A DNA stretch of 64,000 nucleotides from Leeia aquatica (GCF_012641365.1 NZ_JABAIM010000005.1:141287-205286), one strand, 5' to 3'. Counted from the stretch's first letter, positions 1 to 9,518 are shown. Program-made: numbers and translations. Notes: generated by a model from the sequence alone, not told the origin.

Positions 1-1194
1 GAGGCCGATGGCGGTGCGGACATTGATGATGCACCTGTCGTCCGCTACATCCAGAAGATCCTGATGGACGCCATCAATGGCGGCGCCTCGGATATTCACT
101 TTGAGCCTTACGAGAAGTTCTACCGTATTCGCTACCGTACCGATGGTGTCCTGCATGAGGTCGCACAGCCCCCGCTCGCCATCAAGGAAAAAATTGCCTC
201 CCGCATCAAGGTGATTTCCAAGTTGAACATCGCCGAGAAGCGGGTGCCGCAAGATGGCCGCATGAAGCTGGTGCTGTCCAAGAGCCGCGCCATCGACTTC
301 CGGGTGTCCACCCTGCCGACCCTGCATGGCGAAAAGATCGTGATGCGTATTCTCGACCCCAGCAGCGCCACGCTGGGCATCGACGCGCTGGGCTATGAGC
401 CGGAGCAGAAGGAAAGCTTGATGAATGCCATCAAGCGACCTTACGGCATGGTGCTGGTCACCGGACCCACCGGTTCCGGCAAGACGGTGTCGCTCTACAC
501 CTGCCTGAACATCCTCAACGAGCCTGGCATCAATATTGCCACCGCTGAAGACCCGGCTGAAATCAACCTGGCCGGGATTAACCAGGTAAACGTCAATGAC
601 GCAGCGGGTCTGACCTTTTCCGCCGCGCTGAAATCCTTCCTGCGGCAGGATCCAGACATCATCATGGTGGGTGAAATCCGGGACCTGGAAACCGCAGATA
701 TTGCCATCAAGGCCGCGCAGACCGGTCACATGGTTTTCTCTACCCTGCACACCAATGATGCGCCTACCACGCTGACGCGCCTGATGAACATGGGCGTGGC
801 CCCGTTCAATATTGCCAGCTCGGTGATTTTGATCACGGCGCAACGGCTGGCTCGTCGCCTGTGCAGCGCCTGCAAGAAGCCGATTGACCTTCCGCCCGCC
901 GCCTTGTTGCGTGCCGGTTTCACCGAGGATGACCTGGACGGCAGCTGGAAGCCCTACCAGCATGTGGGCTGCGATGCCTGCAAAGGCTCCGGCTACAAAG
1001 GCCGCCTGGGGATCTATCAGGTGATGCCGATCAGTGAAGAAATGCAGCGTATCATCATGTCTAACGGCAACGCCATCGACATTGCCGATCAGGCGAAGCG
1101 CGAAGGGGTTCGTGACCTGCGACAATCCGGCTTGCTGAAAGTCCGCCAAGGGCTAACCTCGCTGGAAGAGATCGAAGCCGTTACCAACGAATGA
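1..1194 (+). CDS. pilB: type IV pilus assembly ATPase PilB (5'-truncated by window)
   Basis: PilB is the cytoplasmic hexameric ATPase that powers pilus extension. The reading frame is open from base 1, so the gene begins before the window; 397 residues of the C-terminal part are visible. The nucleotide-binding core is intact: Walker A GPTGSGKT at visible residues 155-162, an Asp-box, Walker B with [10 protein letters not shown], and a His-box around [14 protein letters not shown] four-cysteine zinc motif (CSACKK and [11 protein letters not shown]) near residues 285-335 is typical of PilB/GspE and absent from PilT. The first ATG inside the window (base 64) is internal. pilC follows after 19 bases, so the genes are probably co-transcribed. 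Confidence 0.96.
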   Translation, partial: EADGGADIDDAPVVRYIQKILMDAINGGASDIHFEPYEKFYRIRYRTDGVLHEVAQPPLAIKEKIASRIKVISKLNIAEKRVPQDGRMKLVLSKSRAIDFRVSTLPTLHGEKIVMRILDPSSATLGIDALGYEPEQKESLMNAIKRPYGMVLVTGPTGSGKTVSLYTCLNILNEPGINIATAEDPAEINLAGINQVNVNDAAGLTFSAALKSFLRQDPDIIMVGEIRDLETADIAIKAAQTGHMVFSTLHTNDAPTTLTRLMNMGVAPFNIASSVILITAQRLARRLCSACKKPIDLPPAALLRAGFTEDDLDGSWKPYQHVGCDACKGSGYKGRLGIYQVMPISEEMQRIIMSNGNAIDIADQAKREGVRDLRQSGLLKVRQGLTSLEEIEAVTNE

Positions 1195-1213
1195 ACCATT
1201 ACGGATAACCGCC

Positions 1214-2452
1214 ATGGCCACCGCAACCGCAGTCAAGAAAACCGCCGGCAAGTCCGGCCCCCAGGAAGCCCTGTTTCTGTGGGAAGCCAAAGACAAAAGC
1301 GGCAAGACCGTCAAGGGCGAAATGCGCGCGGCTACCCGCGAGGCCATCGCCTCCCAGCTGCGCAAGCAGGGGCTAAAACCTGCCGTGATCAAGAAGGCCC
1401 GCCGCTCACGCGGCAAGCGGATCTCGGAAAAGGACATCACCCTGTTCACCCGCCAGCTGGCCACCATGATGAAATCCGGTGTGCCGCTGCTGCAAGCTTT
1501 TGACATTGTGGGCAAAGGGCATGGTAACCCGTCGGTAGCCAAGCTGCTGATGGACATCAAGTCGGATGTGGAGACCGGTAGCAGCCTGTCGCAAGCCTTC
1601 CGCAAGTATCCGCTTTACTTCGACAACCTGTTCTGCAATCTGGTCGAGGCCGGCGAACAGGCTGGTATTCTGGATACCCTGCTGGACCGTCTGGCCATCT
1701 ACAAGGAAAAGATCCTGGAAGTGAAGGGCAAGATCAAGTCTGCCCTGTTCTATCCGGTATCCATCATTGTGGTGGCTTTCGTCATCACGGCCGTGATCAT
1801 GATTTTCGTGATTCCCGCGTTCAAGGAGCTGTTCACCAGCTTTGGTGCGGACCTGCCAGCACCGACTCTGTTCGTGATGGCGCTATCGGATGCCTTTGTC
1901 GAGTGGTGGTGGGCCATCTTTGGTGGCATCTTTGGCGGCCTGTATGCCTTCTTCTACATGTGGAAACGCTCCCGCACCATGCAGATGCGCATGGACAAGC
2001 TGATGTTGCAGCTGCCGGTGTTTGGCGATGTGATCCGCAAAGCCACGCTGGCGCGCTGGTCGCGTACCTTGGGCACTATGTTTGCTGCCGGTGTCCCGCT
2101 GGTGGAGTCACTGGACTCGGTGGGGGGCGCTTCCGGCAACCAGGTCTATGTCGAAGCCACCAAAAAGATTCAGGCCGAAGTCAGCATGGGTACCAGCCTG
2201 ACCATCGCCATGCAGAACAGCAAGGTGTTCCCCAATATGGTGCTGCAGATGACGGCCATTGGTGAGGAATCCGGCTCGCTGGACTCCATGCTGGCCAAGG
2301 TGGCCGACTTCTACGAAGAGGAAGTAGACCGTGCCGTAGAGGCCCTCTCCAGCCTGATGGAACCGATGATCATGGTGGTACTGGGTACCCTGATCGGCGG
2401 CATGGTGGTGGCCATGTACCTGCCCATCTTCAAGATCGGCCAGGTCGTCTGA
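1214..2452 (+). CDS. pilC: type IV pilus inner-membrane platform protein PilC
   Basis: This 412-residue polytopic protein is the platform of the type IV pilus machine, which couples PilB/PilT ATPases to pilin insertion and removal. It has the duplicated T2SSF/GspF fold: a first cytoplasmic repeat at about 75-200, membrane helices around 185-215 and 225-245, and a second repeat at about 275-400 ending in a final helix (VVLGTLIGGMVVAMYLPIF). The alanine- and lysine-rich N-terminus is usual for PilC. It lies between pilB and pilD, and its TGA overlaps the pilD ATG by one base, so translation is coupled. Confidence 0.97.
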   Translation: MATATAVKKTAGKSGPQEALFLWEAKDKSGKTVKGEMRAATREAIASQLRKQGLKPAVIKKARRSRGKRISEKDITLFTRQLATMMKSGVPLLQAFDIVGKGHGNPSVAKLLMDIKSDVETGSSLSQAFRKYPLYFDNLFCNLVEAGEQAGILDTLLDRLAIYKEKILEVKGKIKSALFYPVSIIVVAFVITAVIMIFVIPAFKELFTSFGADLPAPTLFVMALSDAFVEWWWAIFGGIFGGLYAFFYMWKRSRTMQMRMDKLMLQLPVFGDVIRKATLARWSRTLGTMFAAGVPLVESLDSVGGASGNQVYVEATKKIQAEVSMGTSLTIAMQNSKVFPNMVLQMTAIGEESGSLDSMLAKVADFYEEEVDRAVEALSSLMEPMIMVVLGTLIGGMVVAMYLPIFKIGQVV

Positions 2453-3360
2453 TGCAGGAACTGTTCGGTAGCATGCCGCTCGCGGTATGGGTGGCGATTG
2501 CGGGCGGGTTTGGTTTGCTGGTGGGCAGCTTTCTCAACGTGGTCATCCACCGTCTGCCGAAGATGCTGGAAACCGGCTGGCTGAGCGATGCCCGTGACAT
2601 CCTGGGTCAGCTGGGCGAGGACGGCGGCCCCCATGCGGCCGCATACCAGCAGGCCTCCAAGGTGGTGGGTAGCACCCTCAGCCCGCAGCGCTATAACCTG
2701 GTGGTGCCGCGCTCAGCCTGCCCGCACTGCGGTCATGCCATCAGCGCGCTGGAAAACATCCCCTTGCTGAGCTATGCCTTGCAAGGCGGCAAGTGCAAGG
2801 GTTGCCAGGCGCGCATTTCGCCACGCTATCCGCTGGTGGAGCTGCTCAGCGGGCTGGCTGCGGCCAGCTGCATGGCACAGTTTGGCGGCCATGACCTCTG
2901 GCTAGCACTGGCGCTCTATGGGCTGTGTGCCATCCTGCTGGCCTTGACCTTCATTGATCTGGACACCATGTACTTGCCGGACGACCTCACCCTGCCGCTG
3001 GTGTGGGTCGGCGTATTGCTGGCGTGGGCCGGTCACGGTCTGGTCGCCCTGCCACAAGCCGTGCTGGGTGCAGTCGCTGGTTACCTGCTGCTGTGGAGCG
3101 TGTACTGGCTGTTCAAGCTGACCACCGGCAAGGAAGGCATGGGTTATGGCGACTTCAAGCTGCTGGCCGCGCTGGGTGCCTGGCTTGGCTGGCAAGCCCT
3201 GCCGCAGATCATCGTTATCGCCTCTGCCGTTGGCGCGGTAGTGGGCATCCTGATGATCGTGCTGGGCAAGCACGCCTGGCAGAAGAAACTGCCATTTGGC
3301 CCCTATCTGGCAATGGGTGGGGTCATTACCCTGTTTGCCGGCAACCTGATCCTGCACTAG
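2452..3360 (+). CDS. pilD: prepilin peptidase / N-methyltransferase PilD
   Basis: PilD is a membrane aspartyl protease that cleaves type III (prepilin) leader peptides and methylates the new N-terminal residue. The 302-residue protein shows an N-terminal helix with GSFLNVVIHRLP, the two-CxxC zinc site (CPHC and CKGC, residues about 88-116), and the two catalytic aspartates in FIDLDTMYLPDD and GKEGMGYGDFKLL. About eight hydrophobic segments are present. Compared with Pseudomonas PilD from memory, the cytoplasmic linker between the first helix and the cysteine motif (residues about 48-72) is some 15-20 residues longer. It is translationally coupled to pilC. Confidence 0.96.
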   Translation: MQELFGSMPLAVWVAIAGGFGLLVGSFLNVVIHRLPKMLETGWLSDARDILGQLGEDGGPHAAAYQQASKVVGSTLSPQRYNLVVPRSACPHCGHAISALENIPLLSYALQGGKCKGCQARISPRYPLVELLSGLAAASCMAQFGGHDLWLALALYGLCAILLALTFIDLDTMYLPDDLTLPLVWVGVLLAWAGHGLVALPQAVLGAVAGYLLLWSVYWLFKLTTGKEGMGYGDFKLLAALGAWLGWQALPQIIVIASAVGAVVGILMIVLGKHAWQKKLPFGPYLAMGGVITLFAGNLILH

Positions 3361-3362
3361 GC

Positions 3363-3995
3363 ATGCACCGTCCCTGGGTCCTGGGCCTGACCGGCGGCAT
3401 CGGCTCCGGAAAGTCTGCCGCGGCGGACATCCTGCAGCAGTGGGGTGCCACCGTGGTGGATACCGATCAGCTCGCCCATCAGCTCACCGCACCGCAAGGC
3501 GCGGCCATGCCCGCCCTGATCCAGGCTTTCGGCACAGCCATTGCTGCAGCGGATGGCAGCATGGATCGTACAGTGATGCGAGAGCGGGTGTTTCATGACC
3601 CCACAGCCCGTCAGCAGCTGGAGGCCATCCTGCACCCGATGATCCAGCACAGCGCCGAAGATGCCGTGCAACAGGCTCAGGGGGTGTATGTGGTGTTGGT
3701 GGTACCCCTGCTGTTTGAAACCGGCCATTACACGCAGCGGGTGCACCGAACGCTGGTGGTAGACTGTCCGGAAGACCTCCAGATTGCACGGGTAATGCAG
3801 CGTAGTCAGCTGGATGCGGACATGGTTCGCCGCATCATGGCGCAGCAATGGAATCGTCAGCAACGCCTGACCGCTGCCGACGATGTAGTCGATAATCAGG
3901 GCAGTTTGGACGAGCTGCAGGCGCAATTATGGCCTTTGCATCAGGCTTACCTTGAAAAAACCCGCCTATGGCGCGCCAATACAGGCTTTGCATGA
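3363..3995 (+). CDS. coaE: dephospho-CoA kinase
   Basis: CoaE catalyses the last step of coenzyme A synthesis, the ATP-dependent 3'-phosphorylation of dephospho-CoA. The 210-residue product opens with a P-loop (LTGGIGSGKS), followed by the family's DTDQLAHQL segment and the VVPLLFETG motif near residue 115. The ATG at 3363 is only two bases after the pilD stop; an upstream in-frame extension inside pilD has no family resemblance and is discarded. Linkage pilBCD-coaE-zapD-yacG is a classic arrangement in beta- and gammaproteobacteria. Confidence 0.95.
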   Translation: MHRPWVLGLTGGIGSGKSAAADILQQWGATVVDTDQLAHQLTAPQGAAMPALIQAFGTAIAAADGSMDRTVMRERVFHDPTARQQLEAILHPMIQHSAEDAVQQAQGVYVVLVVPLLFETGHYTQRVHRTLVVDCPEDLQIARVMQRSQLDADMVRRIMAQQWNRQQRLTAADDVVDNQGSLDELQAQLWPLHQAYLEKTRLWRANTGFA

Positions 3996-4062
3996 TGAAG
4001 CGGTTTGTATATTTGGGCTTGTTGGTGCAGAATGTGGCAAACCTTACTCCTGCCAGGCCATC

Positions 4063-4818
4063 GTGATCCAGTACGAGTTCCCATTGAGCGAACGCATCCG
4101 CAGCTTGCTGCGGCTGGAAGACCTGTACGAGCGCTTTGAGCACTTTTCCGCCAAGACAGCGGGATTTGAACACCACTTTGCCTTGCAGACCCTTTTCGAG
4201 ATCATCGAAATTGGCGCGCGGGCAGATTTGAAGTCTGATCTGCTGCAAGAGCTGGAACGCCAGCGCACCACGCTGGAAGCCTTGCGCAGCAATCCACAGA
4301 TTTCAGAAGATGCGCTGGACCGCATCCTGCAGGAGATCGAGCAGACCAGTGCCCGCTTGCTGGAAGTCACCGGCAAGTTTGGCCAGCACATCCGCGAGAA
4401 CGAGTGGCTGATGGGCATCAAGCAGCGCATGAGCATCCCGGGTGGGGTCTGCGAGTTTGACATCCCGTCCTATCACTTCTGGCTGAACCACGAAGCCATG
4501 GTGCGCCAGTATGATCTCGTTGCCTGGATGAAGCCGCTGCTACCGATTCGCGATGGCGTTGCCATCGTGCTGCGCCTCTTGCGAGACTCCGGCAAAACCC
4601 ATCAGTACGTTGCCCGCAACGGCATGTTTCAGCAGATGTCCGGTGGCAAACTGGTGCAGCTGCTTCGCGTCGACATGCCGGACGAGCTGATTGGCGTACC
4701 CGAGCTCTCCGCCAACAAATATGCCATCAATATCCGCTTCACCAGCCCGGGCGGCGAAGTACGCCCGAAAACGCTGGATTGCGATGTGACGTTCACCCTG
4801 ACCTACTGCAACCTGTAA
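4063..4818 (+). CDS. zapD: cell division protein ZapD (GTG start)
   Basis: ZapD bundles FtsZ protofilaments and stabilises the Z-ring. The 251-residue product has the family opening (IQYEFPLSERIRSLLRLE), a helical domain, and the C-terminal beta-sheet domain with KTHQYVARNGMFQQM. E. coli ZapD is about 247 residues, which supports the GTG start at 4063; the same frame stays open upstream into coaE, but that stretch does not look like ZapD. Its TAA overlaps the yacG ATG by one base (TAATG). Confidence 0.93.
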   Translation: MIQYEFPLSERIRSLLRLEDLYERFEHFSAKTAGFEHHFALQTLFEIIEIGARADLKSDLLQELERQRTTLEALRSNPQISEDALDRILQEIEQTSARLLEVTGKFGQHIRENEWLMGIKQRMSIPGGVCEFDIPSYHFWLNHEAMVRQYDLVAWMKPLLPIRDGVAIVLRLLRDSGKTHQYVARNGMFQQMSGGKLVQLLRVDMPDELIGVPELSANKYAINIRFTSPGGEVRPKTLDCDVTFTLTYCNL

Positions 4819-5009
4819 TGCCTTCCCGTACGATCCGGCAGGTTCCCTGCCCCAGCTGTGGCACCCTCACCCCGTTTTCGCCGGATAACCGCTGGCGTCC
4901 CTTCTGCAGCGAGCGCTGCAAGCTGATTGATCTTGGCCAATGGGCCACGGAACAATACCGAGTTGCCGCAGAAGATCAGGATGAAACCGGCGCAGAGCAT
5001 CTGAACTAG
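4818..5009 (+). CDS. yacG: DNA gyrase inhibitor YacG (zinc-binding)
   Basis: YacG is a small zinc protein that inhibits DNA gyrase by binding GyrB. The 63-residue product has the diagnostic pattern CPSC near residues 10-13 and CSERC near 28-32, then IDLGQWATEQYR, the typical YacG core, and a short acidic tail. The start ATG overlaps the zapD stop by one base, as commonly seen for this gene pair. It is the last gene of the plus-strand run and is convergent with the mutT group. Confidence 0.94.
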   Translation: MPSRTIRQVPCPSCGTLTPFSPDNRWRPFCSERCKLIDLGQWATEQYRVAAEDQDETGAEHLN

Positions 5010-5017
5010 GCTGCGCC

Positions 5018-5446
5018 TCAGCGTGATGGCTGGCTGAACTGAAAGCGGTAAGGCGTCCCATCCGCCCAGACTGTGACTTGCCAGTCGCGCCGTCCCTGCA
5101 CACACACCGGCAAAATGGCCGAGCCCTGCCAGCCTGCTGTTTGCTGTTGCAGGGCAAAGCGGGCTGGCGGCATCTGCATGCCTTGCATATCGAACTGCAC
5201 CGATAGCTGCTTTGCTTGTACGCCACTGACCGTGACGGCAAACCGCTGCAAGCCGGAGGCCGGCTGCAAGAAGCGCAATTGCAATGCCGAGCCAGTCTGA
5301 GTTGACCCACGGCACCCCTGCAGCGGGTCTGCACAACTCACCACGTGCCCCGTCAACTGGCTACGCTGCTTCAGCCAGCCCCAGGCCATGGCCCCCACCA
5401 CCAGCAAGGTGAGCAGCAACCACCCTGCGCGAAACAGCAACCTCAT
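5018..5446 (-). CDS. single-pass membrane protein with YtkA/FixH-like domain
   Basis: The protein has 142 residues. It starts with a hydrophobic segment (about residues 5-24, an uncleaved signal anchor) and continues as a periplasmic beta-rich domain. The C-terminal half has MQGMQMPPARFAL followed by ILPVCVQGRRDWQVTV, a pattern I associate with the YtkA/FixH-like fold seen in small proteins of unknown role. Its ATG overlaps the end of mutT by four bases (ATGA), so it is translated from the same mRNA. No enzyme activity can be assigned; the name rests on motif resemblance only. Confidence 0.6.
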   Translation of the reverse strand: MRLLFRAGWLLLTLLVVGAMAWGWLKQRSQLTGHVVSCADPLQGCRGSTQTGSALQLRFLQPASGLQRFAVTVSGVQAKQLSVQFDMQGMQMPPARFALQQQTAGWQGSAILPVCVQGRRDWQVTVWADGTPYRFQFSQPSR

Positions 5447-6213
5447 CGCAGCAATCCGTGCACCCCGATGTGTCGGGCCGCCGCCAGCCCCTCAGGGAAG
5501 CGGTGCGTGCTGGCAAACAAGGGCAAGGGCGGGCCATCCACGCACCACGCCTGTATCTCCGCCAGGGTCACGCTGTCATCCGCCCACACATAGTCCAGGC
5601 CCAACCGGGCGGCATGCAGCAGCTGCTCGTGCGACTGGACCTGCGCTCCACACCAGCTCACCGCTGCAGGCCGGACCGTCTGCAGCATCAAATCGCTGGC
5701 CGACCAATGCTGCAAGGGCTGTGGCCCAAGTACACCACACACCTCGCCACGCTGGCTCTGCTGCGGCAGCTGTGATAGCAATACACACTCTGCCGCGGCA
5801 CTGCCCACCTGCATCTGGTCCGGCAGTGCCAGCCAGCGCAGGATCGCGGCATTGGCCGGCAACACCGGCTCAACCGCATGATGCGCAGGTGACACCCAGG
5901 CCATTTGCTGGCCTTCGTGCGCCTGCGGCTCACCCTGCCATTGCTCCACCTGGAAGAAGTGCAGGCGCACCCGCGCATGGGTGTAATCAAAGTTCTGCGT
6001 CACCCACGGTAGCGCTTCCTGCATGGTAATGCCCAGCTCCTCATGCAGCTCACGCTGCAGGGCCTCCGCAGCAGACTCTCCAGCCTCGATCTTGCCACCG
6101 GGAAATTCCCAGTAACCCGCCATTGGTTTGCCTTCGGGACGGCTGGCCAACAGGAAGGTGCCATCCGGGCGTTTGATCACGCCCGCAGCAACGTGCACGA
6201 AGCGCTTGGTCAT
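5443..6213 (-). CDS. mutT: Nudix hydrolase MutT with degenerate ThiE-like C-terminal domain
   Basis: MutT hydrolyses 8-oxo-dGTP and so prevents A-to-C transversions. The Nudix box is complete at residues about 37-60 (GGKIEAGES, then RELHEELGI). The start at 6213 (MTKRFVHVAAGVI) fits the family and overlaps the upstream ATPase gene by four bases; an earlier start would add an unrelated stretch. Residues about 140-256 are what remains of a thiamine-phosphate-synthase-like barrel, a fusion known in proteobacterial MutT proteins, but it is shorter than usual (256 residues here against roughly 310 as I recall) and lacks recognisable phosphate-binding motifs. The gene works alongside mutY, four genes upstream in the same orientation. 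Confidence 0.9.
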   Translation of the reverse strand: MTKRFVHVAAGVIKRPDGTFLLASRPEGKPMAGYWEFPGGKIEAGESAAEALQRELHEELGITMQEALPWVTQNFDYTHARVRLHFFQVEQWQGEPQAHEGQQMAWVSPAHHAVEPVLPANAAILRWLALPDQMQVGSAAAECVLLSQLPQQSQRGEVCGVLGPQPLQHWSASDLMLQTVRPAAVSWCGAQVQSHEQLLHAARLGLDYVWADDSVTLAEIQAWCVDGPPLPLFASTHRFPEGLAAARHIGVHGLLR

Positions 6214-7070
6214 GGCTGCACCCCGCTTTGCCGACCGGCATAATCGCGGGCAAACTGCCACGCCACCCGCCCGCTACGCCCGCCACGAGACAGCGCCCAC
6301 AGCAGCGCCTGCTGGCGTGCGGCATCATCCATCACGGCGCCAAAATGCTGCAACCAGTGTGCCGCTGCCGCCAGATACTCGTTCTGGTCAAACGGGTAAA
6401 ACGACAGCCACAGACCAAAGCGCTCCGAGAGGGCAATCTTGTCTTCCACCGCCTCGGCGGGATGGATTTCCTCGCCCACCAGTTTGCTGCGTGCATTGTC
6501 CTCAAAATACTCGGGCACCAAATGGCGTCGGTTACTGGTAGCGTAAATCAGCACGTTCTCACCCGGTGCCGTCACCGTACCGTCCAGCGCCACCTTCAGC
6601 GCCTTGTAGCTGCCGTCGCCTTCGTCAAACGACAGGTCATCGCAGAACACGATAAAGCGCTCAGGCCGCCCGTAGAGTTGCTCGATCAGCTCCGGCAGAT
6701 CCTGCAGCTCGCTCTTGTCCACCTCCACCAGCCGCAGCCCCTGATCAACAAAGGTGGTCAGCATGGCCTTGATCAGCGAGGACTTGCCGGTCCCCCGGCT
6801 GCCGGTCAGCAGTACATTGTTGGCAGGACGGCCCGCCACAAACTGGCGGGTGTTTTGCAGCATCTGCTGCTTCTGCGGCTCGATGCTGTGCAGATCATCC
6901 AGCGCAATGCGGTGCCAGTGCGGCACCGGCTGCAAATAGCCCCGCGCCCCCTGCCGCCGCCAGCGGTAGGCACTGGCCTGCCAGTCGTTGACGGGCAATG
7001 CCCCGCCCTCGAGGGCATCGGCAATGCGGGCCAGCTGCTGCAGCACCTGCTGCTGAATATCCAGGCTCAT
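6210..7070 (-). CDS. DUF815-family AAA+ ATPase
   Basis: This 286-residue predicted cytoplasmic P-loop ATPase has Walker A GSRGTGKSS near residue 90, Walker B FIVFCDDLSF near residue 140, a sensor-1-like ATSNRRHL, and a C-terminal helical lid (SRGGRSGRVAWQFARDY). This matches the DUF815 family, often linked to mutT and argJ in betaproteobacteria; its biochemical role is not established. The 3' end overlaps mutT by four bases, and argJ ends five bases upstream, which implies an argJ-DUF815-mutT-membrane protein operon. Confidence 0.9.
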   Translation of the reverse strand: MSLDIQQQVLQQLARIADALEGGALPVNDWQASAYRWRRQGARGYLQPVPHWHRIALDDLHSIEPQKQQMLQNTRQFVAGRPANNVLLTGSRGTGKSSLIKAMLTTFVDQGLRLVEVDKSELQDLPELIEQLYGRPERFIVFCDDLSFDEGDGSYKALKVALDGTVTAPGENVLIYATSNRRHLVPEYFEDNARSKLVGEEIHPAEAVEDKIALSERFGLWLSFYPFDQNEYLAAAAHWLQHFGAVMDDAARQQALLWALSRGGRSGRVAWQFARDYAGRQSGVQP

Positions 7071-7075
7071 GCAGC

Positions 7076-8314
7076 TCAGCTCCGGTAATCCGCGTTAATC
7101 TTCACATAGTCATAGGAGAAATCGCAGGTCCAGACGGTGCTGCGTGCCGAACCCCGATTCAGCACCACCCGGATCAGGATTTCGGCCTCCTGCATCACCG
7201 CCTGACCGTCCTCTTCACGGTAGCTGCTGGCGCGGCCACCGTGCTCGGCCACCAGCACCTTGCCCAGATAAACTTGCAGCGCGCTGGTATCCAGATCCGC
7301 CAGACTGGCGCATTCGCGTGGTGCATAGCCAATCGCCGCCAGGATCCGCCCCAGATTGGGGTCGGAAGCAAAAAACGCCGTCTTGACCAGCGGTGACTTG
7401 GCGATGGCGTAGGCCACCGCCTTGCACTCCTCCAGCGAGCGCCCCCCTTCCACCGCCACCGTCATCAATTTGGTCGCGCCTTCGCCATCACGCACAATGG
7501 CCTTGGCCAGAAACTGCGCCACCTCACGCAGCGCCGTGTAGAGCTGCTCCAGCGCCAGGCCCGGCTGTGCAATCAGGGCATTGCCCGCCTGGCCCGTCGC
7601 CATCACGATGAAGGAGTCGTTGGTTGAGGTATCACCATCCACCGTGATGCAGTTGAAGGACTCATCGGCCAGTCGGCGCGTCATTTCCTGCAGCAAACCG
7701 GGGGCCACGGCCGCGTCGGTCGCCACATAACCCAGCATGGTCGCCATATTGGGGTGGATCATGCCCGCCCCCTTGGCGATACCGGTGATGGTGACGGTCT
7801 TGCCATCCAGCTGCAGCTGGCGCGACATCGCCTTGGGGGCGACATCAGTGGTCATGATGGCGTGCGCTGCCTCGTACCAGTTGCCCGGCTGCAAGCGGCT
7901 CACAGCCTGTGGCAGCCCGGCCAGCAGGCGGTCCATCGGCAAAGGCTCCAGAATCACCCCGGTCGAGAACGGCAGCACGGCCTGCGCCGGCACATCCAGC
8001 AGCTCGCCGACGCGCTGGCAGGTCGCCAGTGCATCCCGCAAGCCCATTTCGCCCGTACCGGCGTTGGCGCAGCCGGTGTTCACCACCAGCGCCCGCGCCG
8101 GGCGCTGCGCCAGATGGTCCTGACACACGGTGACGGGCGCGGCGCAGAAACGGTTACGGGTAAACACCCCGGCCACCGCCGTGCCTTCTGCCAGGCGCAT
8201 GACCAGGACATCCTTACGGCCCGGTTTCTTGATCCCGGCTTCCGCCCAGCCCAGTTCAACACCGGGCACCGGCAGCAGGTCGGCAGGTTGCAAGGTCGGC
8301 AAGTTCACCGGCAT
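7076..8314 (-). CDS. argJ: bifunctional ornithine acetyltransferase / N-acetylglutamate synthase ArgJ
   Basis: ArgJ makes N-acetylglutamate and recycles the acetyl group from N-acetylornithine in the cyclic arginine pathway. The 412-residue precursor self-cleaves before a conserved threonine; the site is seen in [13 protein letters not shown] at about residues 185-197. [13 protein letters not shown] and DGEGATKL are further family motifs. The ATG at 8314 is chosen because the family starts just before [20 protein letters not shown]; the open frame extends 60 codons further but covers the mutY end. The stop is followed after five bases by the DUF815 gene. Confidence 0.96.
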   Translation of the reverse strand: MPVNLPTLQPADLLPVPGVELGWAEAGIKKPGRKDVLVMRLAEGTAVAGVFTRNRFCAAPVTVCQDHLAQRPARALVVNTGCANAGTGEMGLRDALATCQRVGELLDVPAQAVLPFSTGVILEPLPMDRLLAGLPQAVSRLQPGNWYEAAHAIMTTDVAPKAMSRQLQLDGKTVTITGIAKGAGMIHPNMATMLGYVATDAAVAPGLLQEMTRRLADESFNCITVDGDTSTNDSFIVMATGQAGNALIAQPGLALEQLYTALREVAQFLAKAIVRDGEGATKLMTVAVEGGRSLEECKAVAYAIAKSPLVKTAFFASDPNLGRILAAIGYAPRECASLADLDTSALQVYLGKVLVAEHGGRASSYREEDGQAVMQEAEILIRVVLNRGSARSTVWTCDFSYDYVKINADYRS

Positions 8315-8372
8315 GGTCAGCGCACTCCAGAAAGGGTTGAGTTCAGCACCACTGCATCCTGCAATGGCAAGA

Positions 8373-9425
8373 TTAAGCTTCGGATTGTAAACGAAAATCC
8401 TGCTGCATCGCGGCCGTTGCCTGCAGGATTTTTCGGATCGGCTGCGGCAAGCCCAGTTGCAAGGCATCCGGCAGGGCAAACCAGCGCCCATCAAGTGGCG
8501 GAGGCGCGGCCTCCGGCCACGCGCTCAGACAGGGGCTGATCTGCAAGCGGAAGTGGGTAAACACGTGGGTAAAGGCAGGTAAATGCTGTAGCGGCACCGC
8601 GCCGGACAGCGCCGCAATCTCGCCATCCCCGGCATACTCCGGCAAACACCACAGCCCGCCCCACAACCCCTGCATGGGCCGCTGCTGCAGGCACACCTGA
8701 TCACGCCACAGGCACACCCATAGCGCCACTGCACGCTCTGGCTGGGTCTTGCGTACCTTGGGACGGGGCAACTGCTGCTGCAGACCCTGCGCATGCGCGG
8801 CACAGCTGCTCTGCAATGGGCAATCGTCACAACGCGGCTGGCGGCGGATACAGCGCAAATTACCGAGGTCCATACAGGCCTGGGTGTAGGCCACCATCTC
8901 GGCATGGCTGGCATCTGCAGGCACCAGGGCCTGTGCCTGCTGCCACAGCTGCTCATGCACCGGTTTCTGGCTCAGGTCCGCATCCAGCGCCAGCCACCGC
9001 GCCAGCCAGCGTTTGACGTTGCCATCCAGAATGGCCACCGGCGCGCCCCAGCTGAAAGCCGCAATGGCGTGAGCGGTCGAGGGACCAACGCCGGGCAAGG
9101 CCTGCAGGCCTTCCGGCGTGCGCGGAAAGCCGCCCAGCGCCACCACCTGCTGCGCGGCGCGATGCAGGTTGCGAGCACGAGCGTAATAGCCCAAGCCGCT
9201 CCACAACGCCAGTACGGCATCCACGGGGGCCACAGCCAGCGCTTCCACATCCGGAAACGCCGCCAGAAAGCGCTCGTAATAGCCTATGACCGTTGCCACC
9301 TGTGTCTGCTGCAGCATGATTTCGGACAGCCACACCCGGTAAGGGTCTGCCGACTGCTGCCACGGCAAGCCGCGCCGTCCATGCTGACGTTGCCACGCTA
9401 CCAGTTGCTGGAACACTGCCGACAT
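8373..9425 (-). CDS. mutY: A/G-specific adenine DNA glycosylase MutY
   Basis: MutY removes adenine mispaired with 8-oxoguanine. The 350-residue protein has the catalytic glutamate in [10 protein letters not shown], the helix-hairpin-helix [12 protein letters not shown], the catalytic aspartate region ILDGNVKR, and the 4Fe-4S cluster motif C-x6-C-x2-C-x5-C at about residues 192-208. The C-terminal part is the NUDIX-like 8-oxoG recognition domain. A GAGGTGGG-type ribosome-binding site precedes the ATG. mutY is divergent from hutH; 114 bases separate their start codons, and that gap also holds the hut control region. Confidence 0.96.
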   Translation of the reverse strand: MSAVFQQLVAWQRQHGRRGLPWQQSADPYRVWLSEIMLQQTQVATVIGYYERFLAAFPDVEALAVAPVDAVLALWSGLGYYARARNLHRAAQQVVALGGFPRTPEGLQALPGVGPSTAHAIAAFSWGAPVAILDGNVKRWLARWLALDADLSQKPVHEQLWQQAQALVPADASHAEMVAYTQACMDLGNLRCIRRQPRCDDCPLQSSCAAHAQGLQQQLPRPKVRKTQPERAVALWVCLWRDQVCLQQRPMQGLWGGLWCLPEYAGDGEIAALSGAVPLQHLPAFTHVFTHFRLQISPCLSAWPEAAPPPLDGRWFALPDALQLGLPQPIRKILQATAAMQQDFRLQSEA

Positions 9426-9481
9426 ACTGCACCCACCTCATTTCAGACCGCTGCGATGGTAGCACACCCTGTTGCGAGCAC

Positions 9482-9493
9482 TTGTATAGACAA
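9482..9493 (+). promoter_or_regulatory. HutC operator site 1
   Basis: The 12-mer TTGTATAGACAA overlaps the candidate -35 element of the hutH promoter. It is near-palindromic (TGTMTAKACA-like core) and recurs on the other strand at 9519-9530 with one mismatch (CTGTATAGACAA). Sites of the form TGTATANACA are known for HutC repressors. The gene for HutC lies within this operon. Binding is inferred from sequence only. Confidence 0.72.
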
Positions 9494-9510
9494 TTTTTTT
9501 CTCCTATACT
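9482..9510 (+). promoter_or_regulatory. hutH operon promoter
   Basis: A -10 hexamer TATACT lies at 9505-9510 and a weak -35 TTGTAT at 9482-9487, 17 bases apart. The predicted transcript would start near 9517, inside or just before operator 2. A run of seven T residues (9494-9500) in the spacer may bend the DNA. The ribosome-binding site AGGA is at 9529-9532, seven bases before the hutH ATG, and overlaps the second operator. Confidence 0.6.
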
Positions 9511-9518
9511 GCACGAAC

